DNA of 64,000 nucleotides from Synchiropus splendidus (GCF_027744825.2 NC_071338.1:27961501-28025500), one strand, 5' to 3'; counted from the first letter of the stretch, positions 13,701-27,312 are shown. Made by a program: numbers and translations. Notes: generated from the letters alone by a model not told the origin.

Positions 13701-13988
13701 GTGTAAATGAAAGTATCGCCATAAAATGTTCTAATTAATTTTCAAAACTTCTCTATGCGATTCATGAACAGTTTTTACTGTTGGAAGGGCATCACCTTCT
13801 TTGTTAATGTTAAAAAGAATAAGTTTTGTATTTTATTAAGGTATAGCTAGTTATGGCTTACAAAACGGTGGCCTCTTTGAAATACTTTGAATGATTATGA
13901 CTTTCAACCACTGACGCATTCAGGGCAACTTAAACAGACCTATTTACTAATACAAACATAACTAACTAATGTGTAACACTGGATAGAC

Positions 13989-14856
13989 CAGTGTTTTTCA
14001 ACCCTTTTCTAGCCATGGCACCCTTGGTTCATTGAAAAAATCCTGAGGCGCCACCAGGGCCAAAGCGCACTTGAGCTTAAAGTCCTGTAGAAAATCCCTA
14101 TTCATTTGTGAAAAACTGTAGCTACTGACACTCAGTTGTTACTTTGTCAGGCTATTTGCAGAAACAAATTGCAGAAAATGTATTTGTTTCAAATGTGTCC
14201 AGAAACAGGCGGGTAATAATAAATATATCATGATTTATTTATTTATTTACTTACTTTAAATAACTGTTTCGATTTTATCACTTCTCTTTTGCATGATTTT
14301 ATTGTAGTTCTGAGTTTCCAGACCAATCCTTAGCATTCTTTGCCTGAACTTGCTTCATAAAAACAATGACTCTTTCTCTCTTCACATTTTTGAGCGCATT
14401 TATTTTGTTGTGCTTATAGTTTTTTGCCAACTTTTAAACCACAAACAAGCTTTGACAGTCCATGAGTATCAATAAAGTTTTGCAGTGAGACGTCACGTTA
14501 GCTGTTAGCTCTGTTAGCTCTGCGGTGCAGACAGTCTTTGGCATTGCGGGTCAGACAAGGATCCCTCCCTCCATGGTTCTGTGGTGAAAGTGTGTGGTCA
14601 AGTTAGAGGCACATCAGCTTTAAAAACAGCAGGAAGTTGCGCATGTGAGCGGCTTCTTGGCTTTGAGTGTGTGGGAAGAGGAGCGCCGCGCACCACAGCA
14701 GCGCTGCTTTGACTGACGGACAGATCAGCGATCAACACACTGGAGCTCTACAGTAGAGTGGATAGAAAGAATCTCAGTGAATCCATGTGATCTCCTCACC
14801 TTGGTTGCTCCTCAACATGTTCTAAATGTCGTGATTTAATGGCATCGCCCACCTCT
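13989..14856 (-). mobile_element. hAT-like element family A, longer copy, one end lost
   Basis: Begins with CAGTGTTTTTCAACC and aligns, reverse-complemented, with the intact element at 25691-26223. Shared stretches include CTAGCCATGGCACCCTTGG, GCGCCGCGCACCACAGCAG, ACACTGGAGCTCTACAGTAG and CTCACCTTGGTTGCTCCTC. It keeps about 400 internal bases (roughly 14126-14540) missing from the other copy but breaks off after ATCGCCCACCTC, so its second terminal repeat is gone. No transposase was recognised. Confidence 0.75.
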
Positions 14857-17800
14857 ATCTCCAGTCGCTGCTGCATTCCAATATATAAGTTATGTAAGAC
14901 TGAAGTTGAACAAGTTTGCATGTCACTCGTACAAATAACATATTTTATAATAATTTCCGAAGGAGTCTGCGAGAAGGAGTGTGTAGTGTAGACCTCGTAT
15001 TAAGGAAGAACTTCAAACTCTCACTCTTCTGTTCAGTAGTTACAGTGTTTTCTCTTGTCAATGTGCAAGAAAGACGTTCGATTGGAAAAGATTTGGAACA
15101 CCATTTGTAAAAGGGGGATGTCTTGCTCTCATGGCTGTTTCAAAAGTAGCTTGCCAGGAAAGTGTTCTGTCATAGGGACAGCACGTTCCATAGTCACTCA
15201 GTTCTGGGTTGCTGGGTGAAATCTAAGTCAGTGATTTCTAAATCTATTTAAATACATGAACTAAACTTATTTTATTGTATTTTTGTGTGCTGCTGTTTTT
15301 GCTGAAAGGAAGTTGGGAGAAGTAACTGAATGTTTTCATGTTGCAGGAGATGAGATGGTGGAGGAAGATTGTCGAAGGTGAAGATAATACATCACATTTT
15401 GAAAACATGACAACGACAGCTTCAAAATCCACCTGAATAACACAGACTTTGGTGCTCACTTCGTTATTATTATTACTGAGATTTAGCGACTTCTGCAGTT
15501 GCATTTTTTAGTTCATTAAATCAAAATGTGGTGTCATATTAAAGGCTGCATTAATGTGTCTCTGAAAGAGAAATGTCCTGTTTTGTTTTGTTTTTTTTTA
15601 CATGAGAAATGCTTTTTTTTGTTTTGTTTTGTTGAAGAATGTCATCTAAAGGTCATGACTTATTGCAAAATGCTCTTTCAATAATCTCTTCCATCTCAGA
15701 TCTTAGGTGTCTCCAACTGCTGCTGTCCAAAACCTTCAAGTGAAGTGGCATTTTCATCTTTCTTCTGGTCAGGACAGGCTTTGAGTTTTATATATCAGTT
15801 TTATTTTCCAGCTTTTCAAATGTCAACAGGTCAATGTGGTTGAACTTAACTAATGTATTTGACTCAAATACAATTCTTAAAAAGAGAGTGCATGAGCAAC
15901 GGCTGTTGTCGGCCTGCTATATTTTACCATTGCAACAGTTGAGCAACAGAAATGCGATACGGTTGGAATAACTGCTCCCAATAGACACTTCCTGTCCATC
16001 AAACCAAAAGAGAGGAATAAAAAAAATAGATGCCCACAAGCTGAAGGGGCGGAGCCAGATACAACCCCTCCGTCTGAAAAGCAAACACACTCAACCATCA
16101 CCAACATCCTGTCACAGTGATGCGAAGCATGCGCAATGTTCTCGGCCTGGGTTTGGCCGGTGATCCTCAGTGAGATCAGCTTGTGCTCAGGTGTCGCATG
16201 TGAGTGGAACTTGTGCCCGTCATGACACAGGAGCGGAGGGTTATCGCCCCAGGAGATCATCTCCTCTGTGGTTTGTGATTATTGTGTGACAGCGACTGCC
16301 TGTCGCGCTTCTATCTCTGTGGCATCTCGGCCAGGAGCTGCATCGTCATCCCAGGACATGTCTGTGTGCTGAGTCACCTCCGTGGTTCTCTAGACTCACA
16401 CTGACCACAAGGGTTTTTTTTTTGCGAATAAAAACAATGTGAATTTTGGTGGTCCACAAGCACAAGAGCTCCGTGGTAGCCAACACTACTGAATCCTTTG
16501 GTTGTAACTGGAGGCTGAGCTTCCCCTTTTCCTGTGACGTGCCTCTTAAGTGGTGCCATCTGGGCCGACGGAATGCCTCGTCCCAGCCGACACAAGTGGG
16601 GAGCTTTGTTGTTGAATAGTTGAATTTCATTGATCTGTGTCTCACTTACCTGAAGATTGACAGCTCAGTACAATAATAAGAACATAATCTAGCGTGACAT
16701 CGCTCGCTGGCAGCCGAAGCCACCATGTGACACGAGAATGTTGTCCTAGATAACATCTCAAACGTCTGTACAATAACTCATGTCACATGGGCTCAAGTCA
16801 TAAGTACTTTACAACGAGATGGGCTGGATTTTTTTGGCTGAATTTCATTCATTTCCTTGTCATTTGTTTCTTTTTCTTTAAGGAAACCTACAGCGACCAG
16901 CACGTCACTCACATTGGCTGCCATTGCCCTGCAAACCAGGATAGTTGGGACAGTTTGTGATTGACTTGTAAATCATCTATTCTTATTTAGTAATTAAAAA
17001 ATAGCCAAAGCATCACCTCGATATTCAAGGCCTTCCTGAACTTGCCACTAAATCATCTCCAAAGCTTGCATTTCTTTAGAAGGCTGTCGTCTGCTTATCT
17101 GAAGAGAAAATAAATCAAGAGAACAAAAGAGAAAATCCTCACCACGGACACTACATAGGTATAGCATTGGTCACTGTTTCATCCATTTTAACTGGAAAAA
17201 AACTCTTCAACCTCAGAAATATACGTGGACGCGTGTGAATACTCTGAGAGCAAACATCCACAAACCAGAATTTGAGGAGCATATACACAGTCCTCAGGTC
17301 CGCAGAACTGCATCTCTGGTACCAGACACAGTCCACCTACAGCCACCCGAATCTTCTCTTCACTCTGCATCAGAACATTTCCTTTTTACCCCCAGCAGCT
17401 TCATCTCAGGCCTGAGAAGGGATAATTATTATTAGGTCAACATCACGGCCTCTTTCCGGAATTTTGTTTTTCCAAAACAGGTGATCGCTGTTATCATCTG
17501 CAGAGGAGAAGCCAGAAGCCAGTTTTCCAGCTATAAATCTGAGAAAAAAATGTGTCACGCTTTCTCTCGCCAACCTCAGTGAAACATATCATGCATCATT
17601 TGGAAGTGTGACATGGTCCAGTTTTGGACCCGGATCAGAATGAATTAAAGCTTAAAGGACTCAAGGATCAATCGCTGCTGGGACTCAGCAGCAGCTATTT
17701 CGCTCTCGACTGAGAGTGAGTTAGATAAACATGACATGCACAGTGCGGCAGAACCAGCTTGCACACGGAGACTGGTTCTCGGTAACGTTGTCACATTTTG

Positions 17801-19849
17801 AATTATGAGAACTATACAGACCTCGAGATGTCAGCGTTAAAAAGTTTACAGCTCAGTGCGCAGAGGCTACAGGTGGAGCCTTGAGGTCGCGCCGACACCT
17901 CCAGGATGGCCATGATTTATGGTGTTTGGTTTCCTGACATCGGTTGCATGTTTCAAAAACACTGATCATATTTTTTAATTAGTAGTCAAGTTCTTCTAGA
18001 TTCCAAAAGTGTTATTTTAAATGACCTGCTTCATGGAACATAGCTATTGAAGTATCAAATAATATTCAAAAGTACTGGACGTATGGCGTGATGTTGCACA
18101 GAACGTGTGAGGTCGCTCCCCACTTCCGCCTTTTACTTTCATCATGTCATCCTTCATCAAACCTCCTTGAATGGCTCACCTTAATTACTCTGCCTTCAAT
18201 TCATCGCGGCGAAGGGACGAGGCTCATTCGTGGAAGAATGTATACGGTGGCTTTGATGACTGCTGGTGACTGAGCTCTGAAATATGTTCTCCATCTGCTG
18301 GTGCTAAAATGAATTTTGATTGATTTGTTATGGCTCACCCGCTTTCACGAGCCCAATGACGACGAGATTATTTTACACAAAGAAATGTACCTTTTTTTGT
18401 TGTTGACTTTAGCTTGATTCCATCTTGGTTCACATAGAGTTCACGTTTTGTAATTTTGTTCAGCCTTCCAAGCTCTTCTGAATCATTTTTACTGTCTAAA
18501 TACTTATATACTTATAACTTATAATACATGCTTATGTGGCGCTAAAAGGTTAGAAGCATGTTGAACATCACTTGTTTAAAATCAACAGCTGAATCGGTTC
18601 AGTATGTTTCACATGTTTTGTTAGTATGAGAGAAAGCTCATCTGACTTCTTATGTACCAACTAATTTTGGAGGAGATTTTTTGTTAGCGCCTTAGCGGGT
18701 CTGAACTGACTTGTTCTCAAACATGACAGTAAAATACGTTTTATTATACTGACCTTAGTGTTGGAATAACTCATGAGGGACAGTTTGAAGGTGAAAAAAA
18801 TGTGACTCTGCGGAACTTAAAAAGAGCAAGCGTGCGGGCCTGTTGCGTGCGGTTGACAAAAGAGTGTAATATTGGGTTTTATTGTTGTCAAAAAGCAGTT
18901 TGATTGATGGCCTCCTTCAACTCGACTCAACCTCCCGGTGGTTGAATAATTTGAGATTGACTGCGGAATTTTCAATTTCGCTCGACTCGTGTACATCCAT
19001 CGTCGGAGTATCGGAGAGAAGAATTGAGTCTGTGAAGAGGACTCTTATGTAACTGACGGAGCTGATAGTATCTGGAATGTTCTCATTGTTACAGACACAT
19101 GACGAATCCTTTACCTGGAATCTCTCTGTTGATGAATATCTCTTTCATAAATGACAACCAAATTCGACTTGATTCCGCCAAGGTGTTATTGTTTTCAGTG
19201 AAGAATGTGACCTGGTAATAACATTCCTGTGACCCTTGTGTCCTTGGCTTTTTGTCTATTTGAAGAATTCACTGTCATTTCTGAAGTCCGGCAGGTGCTT
19301 TAACCAAACGGTGGCTTGAGAAAGTAACGTGAAAAGCCCGCAGCACACGTCTCCATGAAACGTTTGTTTCTCAGCTGGCTCAGAAGGACGAGCAGAGCGT
19401 CGATCGTTGACGAAACATTATTGAATAACAGTTTTTTTTCTTTATGTGAGCATGACAAAACAATTATTAGCTTCTCAGTGGAACAATGGTATTTTATATG
19501 CTACTTTTATGATAAATGACATGAAAATCTGAGTCAGTTAAAGACACATCACTCAAAAATCTTTCATACTTTTACTGTGCAGCGGAAGTGCGTGTGAAGA
19601 ATGTTGCACAACATTCAGGCTGGTCTCCTTCATCTTCATCTCAGATGACAGTATACTCACCTGCACACCCTCTATCTCAACTCTTGTTTCTTTTTTTAAA
19701 GTTCTTATAAAGTGCAGAAACAACGTGAAACGTGTATCGCTCCCTCGCTATCTCTCTGAACTCAGTCATGTGCAGGTGCACAGGTGAGGTGTGTCCGGCC
19801 TCATGTCACTGAGTGGAGGACTTGGACACTCCCTCCTCCGGTCCAGGTG
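14857..19849. other. Intergenic region upstream of rhcg, no gene seen
   Basis: Mostly unique AT-rich DNA with poly(T) runs. No exon with splice signals was recognised; frames at 15877-16260 and 16346-16645 (minus) lack any family motif. A CTCF-like TCTCCATCTGCTGG (minus) lies at 18288-18301. The final few hundred bases should hold proximal rhcg control sequence. Confidence 0.4.
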
Positions 19850-19856
19850 TATAAAT
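19850..19856 (+). promoter_or_regulatory. rhcg: TATA box of rhcg
   Basis: TATAAAT lies 80 bases before the rhcg start codon, preceded by GC-richer sequence. A start site near 19880 would leave a 5' leader of roughly 50 bases. TATA-type promoters fit tissue-restricted genes such as gill and kidney ammonia transporters. Confidence 0.7.
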
Positions 19857-19929
19857 GAGCCGGGATGCTGCTGCAGACTCACAGCGGCTCGGTTTCACTC
19901 TAGAGCAGCATCAGCAAACATCGGTCACC

Positions 19930-22863
19930 ATGGGGAACTGCTGCGACACCATGTGCAACGCCATCACTCCTGCGAAGAACACCAATGTGCGAGTGAGTCT
20001 GCCGGCCGTCTGCTTCGTCTGGCAGATCGCCATGATCATCCTCTTTGGAGTTTTCATACGATACGATGAAGAATCCGACGCACACTGGTCCGAGCACATG
20101 CAGTCGCACAACATCACCAGTGACATCGAGAATGACTTTTACTTCAGATATCCCAGTGAGTAACCTTTTCTTTTCTTTTTTTTTTTTTTTTGTAAATATG
20201 AAATTGAAAAAAATTTTTTTTTAGCAGATTATAAAGGAAGTTCTGAAATGTTCTAAAATGTAAATTGTTTTTATTACATTTTTTATTGAAAAAAATTGAC
20301 AAAATAGTCACAAGTAGTTTTTTTAAAGTAACTTTCAAGTTCCATGTTATATTTAATACTTGTTTTTTGTTCAACTTAAACATGGTGGAAAAAATCAAAC
20401 AAATCCTTAGATGATTTTGAAAGGACGAAAATATGAGTCATGCATTTAACTGATGTGACTTAAGCCAACTCTCCAAGAACTCCTCACCTGTGAAACCTAA
20501 AGTACTCGTCCTGTAGTTGACATTCCTGTGTCACGCCAGGCTTCCAGGATGTGCACGTCATGATCTTCGTGGGCTTCGGCTACCTCATGACCTTCCTCAA
20601 ACGCTACAGCTTCGGTGGAGTTGGCTTCAACTTCCTCATCGCCGCCTTCGGCCTGCAGTGGGCTCTCCTCATGCAGGGCTGGTTCCACGCTCTGGACCAC
20701 ACCACCGGGAAAATCTCCATCGGGGTTGAGAGGTGCGTGTGAGGAGGGAGGGAAGTGACGCAGGAGAAATGCAAGAAATGTTGCCTGCCCTTTTCCTCCA
20801 CCTGCTGTGGTCAAAGCAGTCATGCAGTCATGACAGGGTGGAAGGTGAAGAATGCAGTTGGGCAGTTCGAGTTTGTCCTGATCTGAAATCTGGTCCACAG
20901 TTTGATCAACGCCGATTTCTGCTGCGCCGGCTCCTTGATTGCCTACGGAGCTCTGCTGGGGAAGGTCAGTCCGGTCCAGCTGATGGTGGTCACCTTGTTT
21001 GGCGTCACGCTCTTTGCCGTGGAGGAGTACATCATCCTCGACCTTCTCCACGTGAGTCTCAAAAGCAGCAGGCGGTTGAGGTCCTTTCCTGAATCACTGA
21101 GCTCTTCCACAGTGCAGAGACGCCGGAGGCTCCATGGTCATCCATTGCTTCGGAGGCTACTACGGCCTGGCCATCTCCTGGATCCTCTACCGACCCAGCC
21201 TACACCAGAGCAAGAACTTGAACGGCTCAGTCTACCACTCTGACGTGTTTGCCATGATCGGTGGGTGTGTTTGCCTCCGGGGTGTGTTTCAGTCCCGACT
21301 CACAGCCACTCCCTGCTCCTCCGTCTGCCAGGTACGCTGTTCCTGTGGATGTTCTGGCCCAGTTTCAACTCCGCCATCACCGATCATGGAGACGGTCAGC
21401 ACCGAGCCGCCATCAACACCTACCTGGCCCTCGCCTCCTCCGTCCTCACCACAGTGGCCATCTCCAGCATGTCGCAGAAGGGAGGGAAGCTGGACATGGT
21501 AACTGCTACACCCCACACAACGTGGACTGTCACCATCAGGCCCCTGACCACCTGCTGCTCCACCCCACAGGTTCACATCCAGAATGCCACCTTGGCCGGA
21601 GGCGTTGCCATGGGAACCTCCGCCGAGTTCATGATCACTCCATACGGTTCTCTGATCGTGGGCTTTCTCTGCGGCATCATCTCCACCTTCGGCTACCTGT
21701 TTGTCACAGTGAGTTTCATGGGATCTGTGTGTGACTTGTGTGGCTCCAAGGCAAGACGTCAAATTCCACCCGAGATAACCATTGTTTCATTTGTACATGA
21801 AATAATTACACGGTTGTGTAGGAGAAAGTCATAAAGATTTATGTCATAGTGGAAGTTTTGAATGTAGCACTGATGTTTATTGTTTGTCCTCTTCACCAGA
21901 GCTTTTCCATGTAATTTAAATGAACAATAATTGAATTAGCAGAACATACTTTCATCTATGATGAAAGCGAATGCAATTTACAAAATTTATAAAATAAATA
22001 AATAAAATACTACCAGCTGAAACTGACAAATCCAGGGTATAAACTCACTTGTTTGTTTTCCTTTCCAGCCCTTCTTAGAGAAATATCTGAAGCTCCAGGA
22101 CACCTGCGGGGTACACAATCTGCACGCCTTCCCGGGGATGCTGGGAGGTTTTACAGGCGCCATTGTTGCTGCTGCTGCCACTAAGGCTGTCTACAGCGAA
22201 CAGGGGTGAGACAGTTCAGATCTGATGAGCGGTTCAAACTTTTGTTTTTTACTTTAGTAGTTTAGTTTACCTTAATATAAAGTCATGCACTTCAAAACAC
22301 TTGAGAAAAAGTGAAGAAGTCAGGTCTTATTTTATCTCTCTGCAGGTTGATCGACGTGTTCGACTTTGAGGGACAATACGCGAACAGATCACCGGGAACC
22401 CAGGGCGGCTTCCAGGCTGCTGGGACATGCGTCTCCATCGCATTCGGCCTTGTAGGGGGCGCCATTGTTGGTGTGTATTGGTGCACGTTGTCAAAAAGAA
22501 CAGCATCTACATGCACTTACGTGCAGGTTTTAACAGTCAGTTGTCATTCTTTCCCTCCAGGTCTTATTCTGAAAATCCCCATCTGGGGCGACCCTGCTGA
22601 TGACAACTGCTTCGATGATGAAGTCTACTGGGAGGTGAGTCACTTCCGCGCAGGTCCGCCTCCTCCAGCCTGACTCAGCTTGGCTTCCCCTTCTCCTGGG
22701 CTCTCCAACATGAGTCACACCCTCCTGACTAGCCTTCCATCACGGCCTTCTAAACCTTCTCTGATGTTTCCACCTTTGTGTGCAGGTCCCTGAGGATGAG
22801 GAGAGCTTCCCCCCAGTGCTGGAGTACAACAACCACATGATTCACAAGCACCAAGACATGTAA
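19930..22863 (+). CDS. rhcg: Rh family C glycoprotein, ammonium transporter
   Basis: Complete gene for a 12-helix ammonia channel that acts in apical epithelial membranes (gill ionocytes and kidney in fish). Exons: 19930-20155, 20540-20732, 20901-21051, 21113-21260, 21332-21498, 21571-21708, 22069-22205, 22346-22470, 22561-22634, 22786-22863. All have AG/GT borders and consistent phase, giving 478 residues against 479 in human RHCG. The start ATG is in a CACCATGG context. Visible family marks: [12 protein letters not shown] then [34 protein letters not shown] with Asp193, pore histidines His201 (VIHCFGG) and His360 (NLHAFPG), [21 protein letters not shown] and [12 protein letters not shown]. 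The N-terminus [19 protein letters not shown] is about 13 residues longer than human, and the C-tail is short (ends HMIHKHQDM). Which teleost Rhcg paralogue it is cannot be settled here. Confidence 0.96.
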
Positions 22864-23435
22864 CTGCCCCGCCACATTTCCAGCAGGTCGTCCTCCAACT
22901 AGCTCTCTAACCATGCAAACCTCTTCATCTGCAGATCTGAATCCAACTTTTCAGTGGACCAGAGCTAAAGCTGAGATCTGAGACTGGGACCTGAGGCGAT
23001 AATTGACCAAGAAACGTGCATGAGATTACGCTGATCCACCACTGGCTTTTGGTTCTGAACATGGATTCACCCTCTGGACCTTTGTATGACAGAGGAGATA
23101 TTAATAACCGTTAATTTAAGACAATAATCTGTGTACATCGTGACAATCAGGAAACCCATAATTGAAGTGAAAAGGATTATAATGTTCATTTTTGATGTCT
23201 ATAATAGCATTTGATGTTAGGATCACTATAAGATTGGTGCGTTTGTCTGTAAAATATGATAAGAAATATGAATACATGAAACTTAATTTCCTTCCGGCGA
23301 TACTGAAGTTTGTTGAACAAGTTGTAAGTAGTGAGTTGCACCTCTTGATATGTGCTCTGTAAATATCACAATAATCTACCTTTTATTGATGTTATGTGTT
23401 TCATCTCTTCAATGTGAAGTTGAAGTTATTAAAGT

Positions 23436-23441
23436 AATAAA
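23436..23441 (+). terminator. rhcg: Poly(A) signal of rhcg
   Basis: AATAAA about 570 bases after the stop codon, the first canonical signal on this strand after rhcg. It implies a 3' UTR of roughly 590 bases. Confidence 0.7.
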
Positions 23442-25690
23442 GACATATAAACAAACCATTTTTGTCAGATTTCATGTCAAACACCACAACTGCAATGAAT
23501 GTGTCATGTGAATTATTCGTGTTATGTTTACACATCACGGTTTTGATGGCCAGAAATCACCTACAACTAAAATAAAATACAATAAAATCGTATTATTATT
23601 ATATCATAGTGTTATCGCAGCGTCAAACAACGCACTTCAGTCAAAAGTAGGAAACTTCCTGGATAATTAATCCATCTAATAATCAACTATTGAGACAAAA
23701 AACGCACATATCTTTTACCAGAAACACGCTACACGTATTCTATCTTTCATATCGTTGCGTCTACCCGGAAATTGTTAATGTGATGCATCGGCCACTCACA
23801 AAACGTCCGTCCATAATTCCTGACGTTACTTGTTTTGTCCACAGGGTGGTGCTATAAGGTAAGAAGAGCAACATCCCTCAAGTCGTTTGCATTCACTCGT
23901 TCACCACGGAGCTGTGACGCGAGTCGCAGGGTGTTGGGCCGCGCCAGGCTGACGGCAGGCAGGTCACCCTCACGTTCAATTCCGTGCTGACGTTAAGTTT
24001 TGGAAAATCCGTGGTTGTGGTCTTTCCTACTCAAAGACCGATCGGCATAAATGAAAACCAGCTGCAAAATACATTTCAAAGTCACGTCCCAAATGACTGT
24101 GAGCCAGTTTAAATGGAAGATTTGAGTTCATTTTTAAATGGAACGAGGCACATTTGAGATTATTTTGTGAGTTGAACCAGGGGCCGGTGCCTCATGCTGT
24201 TCGATCTGAGTGGCAGATTTAGAACTCAATTTAAATCGGCCGGCAGGCCACAGGTATTCATGTGTTCAAAGCTTGAACAGAAACATTCCAATTGGGTTTG
24301 AAGTGTCCGGTTGCACATGCACTGTTTTCGTAACGGTCACATCGGCCGAAAGCCTCTTCAGCACTTGTGGTCTCCACAGAGATGATACACCTTACTATAC
24401 AGTGGCATAAATAAATTCAAATCTCAATTTTGAAAGGCTCATTTGCTCATTTCTTACTCAGGTAAAGAAAACTTTTGACCTCCTTTGGATGAGAATGTCT
24501 GGATAAAGACAGTGTCAGCCATGGGATAAGGTGATCCCAGCCCACTGTACTGTAAACTACATAAACAGCCATGTAATAGGCTCATACCAGCCCTTGTGAG
24601 CACTGTGCTCCATGGTACGCCACCTCTGTCCTCTTTTCTTCACCTGCAAATTTAATTTTTATAATAATTGTTTCAAATTTGTTTTGAATTCATCCTGTTT
24701 TTTTCTATTCTGGAGGGTTTGGTGTTCAGTCAGGCCTTTGTGCTAAGCTCTTTCATAGTCTGCTGTCTCAGTATTTCAGTTTAGCTTTCACCTGCACTGA
24801 AGCCGGACCTGGGAATGTTTGTTAAGAACATCCTCCAGACTACTTTTCCCCACAGTCCTATACCTCCTTCCACAGAGCCGTTAAATCCTTGACTAGACTT
24901 TAAGCTTCTGCAAACTCCCTCCTGAAGACAACACTAAACCATTGTGTGCCGTCCCAGCAGCCGCTAGACTTCATGTCTCAGTGGTACCTTGGAGCCTCCT
25001 TCAGAATGCTGGGTAGTTATTTTTGCTAGCGTGAATGTGGCCCACAGGTATGACCTGTCCAGAGTCTCCCCCTCCTCTGACTGGCTGTAGCACCTCTTGA
25101 CCTCAGCTCTCTTGGATTACGCGCCAAACAATGAATGAACATGAGACAGCAGTGACCCCAATGAGTCCCGAGGGAGTCACACAGACTCTTCTGACCTCGG
25201 GGAAGATCGTAAATCAAGCCACCATACGCAAACATTGAATTTTGGATCATTAAACCCGAGGAGAGCTGATGGACGAGGGTGTTGCTGCCTCAGGTTCTTT
25301 GAGGTCGCTGTGGGATTGTTTGCTTTCTCCTGGGTCCTGATCCCACTGCCCCTTTCATTCTGATGGAAATGAGTCCTGGACATGCCGGTCAACAGGGCAA
25401 TTTCCTGCCCAATCACTGTGACATAATGAACTTTAAATACACTGGGTGGACATCTGCTTTGTGCTGCTCTTGTCTGGCTGCTGGTTGCAGCCCTGTGGCC
25501 TTAAGAGGTCCCCAAAAGGGCTGGTGGGGTCAAACTAGTTAACAAGGGGAACGTTTGTTCAAAGTGTTGAGGTCAAACAACTTACGGCTGTGTGCAGATG
25601 TGACATCCTAAAACAAGATGCCATTCACTTTTTTTCCAATTGAGTTTGATCTTTTTTTTATTAGATGTTGTTGTCACATATAATATAAAT
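23442..25690. other. Intergenic, nothing recognised
   Basis: No exon or RNA gene seen. CCACAGGGTGGTGC near 23840 resembles a CTCF core but with three mismatches. ORFs at 24210 and 25026-25416 have no family features. Confidence 0.35.
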
Positions 25691-26223
25691 CAGCGTTTTT
25701 CAACCGGGGTGTCGCAGCGCACGAGTGTGCCGTAGGAAAAATGATCCAGTTTCAGCTCATGAGGTGGGCGATATGATGTCACTAAATCATGACAATTAGA
25801 AGGTGTTGAGGAGCAACCAAGGTGAGGAGATCACATGGATTCACTGACATTCTTTCTATCCACCCTACTGTAGAGCTGCAGTGTGTTGTTCGCTGATCTG
25901 TCTCTCAGTCAAAGCAGCGCTGCTGTGGTGCGCGGCGCTCCTCTTCCCACACACTCAAAGCCAAGAAGCCGACATGCGCAACTTCCAGCTGTTTTTAAAC
26001 CTGATGTGCCTCTAACTTGACCACACACTTTCACCACAGAACCATGGAGGGAGGGATCCCTGTCGGACCCGCAACGTAGCTACAGTTTTTCACAAATGAA
26101 TAGGGATTTTCTATAGGACTTTAAGCACAAGTGCGCTTTGGCTGAGGTTCCTTTGGTGGTGTGCCTTGGGATTTTTTCAACAAACCAAGGGTGCTGTGGC
26201 TAGAAAAAGGTTGAAAAACACTA
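25691..26223. mobile_element. hAT element family A, intact MITE with 8-bp TSD
   Basis: 533 bases with terminal repeats CAGCGTTTTTCAACC and (inverted) TAGTGTTTTTCAACC. It is flanked by a perfect 8-bp duplication, ATATAAAT, at 25683-25690 and 26224-26231. This is diagnostic of hAT transposition. It lacks the ~400 internal bases present in the copy at 13989-14856, has no transposase, and must have been mobilised in trans. The perfect duplication suggests a fairly recent insertion. Confidence 0.9.
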
Positions 26224-26884
26224 ATATAAATGATATAGAACTGACTCAAGCGAATTGAGGTGTATGTTCTGAGGATTAGTGGCAGGGTCCAGTGTGAAAG
26301 AAGGGGTTAATTCCTGGTACCATCAAGCAGCTAAACTAAGCTGGCTCAACCCAATAACTCCACCAAGTCATCAGTGAGTGCATTGTTACCTTTGGCGTCA
26401 ACGGTCTAGATTCAAGTCCTCTCAACCCTGGTCTGCACCAAACAGCTCTTGGCTCTTGACTCTATGACTCGGTCTCTAACTGAATCAAGGATGCACAGGT
26501 GAATTTCACTTCTTGCTCAGGCTATATATTAAAACGAAGAGCAAACACATGAATTCTTCGACATCGCTTCATCACCTCAGTTTAAGAGAGAAACCTTGGT
26601 TAAAGAAATGGTGTCAAAGTTTGGGGCCAATAGCTCGACATCATCAGCAGAGAGAATCTATAGAAACCACCAAAACTCCATGAAAACTCGATGGATGAAA
26701 TCAAAGAATTGGGATCAGGCACATTCTCACTCCTTTAGTGTTGCATGTCGACTATCGTCAAAGGATTTTTAGCGCCCCCAGGTGACGCAGAGGTCTGCCT
26801 TCCGCATCGTTCAAGTGAAGTACACTTCCGGAGCATGTCTTGACTGTGGCAGACTGTCCAACAAAATGAAAATGGTTGGGGTTA

Positions 26885-27312
26885 AGGCCCATTTATGCTC
26901 AATGTTATGTACGCATCCTGATATGGATCTGACCACACCCTGCGTTCAAAGCTTACAGATATAGACCAAATGGAGCAGTACCACTGGAAACCATGGGGGG
27001 CAGTGTTTCTGTCACTACTCGATACGTAGCTCTAATGAGACACGAGGAAGACATGACAATGGCGGAAATTCTCCGTCCTCCAGTGCAATACATTTAACAG
27101 CCTCCTGTCACCATTTCTTCTTTAGTGCAAGAGGTATCAATTCTTCTTTCACTGTCGCCAGTCATTGCTGGATTTGGAGTTTGTCATAAACTTTTGACTT
27201 GGGCTGCTACCCCCTGGTGGATATATTGGTGAACATCAGTACCAACTCAAAGTTGTGAAACACCAAAAACAGACGGGACAACTTCGTATGTAAAGGGAGC
27301 ATAAATGGGCCT
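26885..27312. mobile_element. PIF/Harbinger-type MITE
   Basis: 428 bases with perfect 16-bp inverted ends, AGGCCCATTTATGCTC and GAGCATAAATGGGCCT, flanked on both sides by TTA (26882-26884 and 27313-27315). A 3-bp TTA/TWA duplication with GGCC-rich ends is the PIF/Harbinger pattern. Imperfect symmetry continues inward (TTATGTACGCA against TCGTATGTAA). No coding frame. Confidence 0.88.

Noticed and set aside
20497..21051. 184-codon open frame on the minus strand opposite rhcg
   Set aside because: Antisense shadow of rhcg exons 2 and 3; rich in D, E, G and H as expected from reverse reading of hydrophobic helices, with no independent support.
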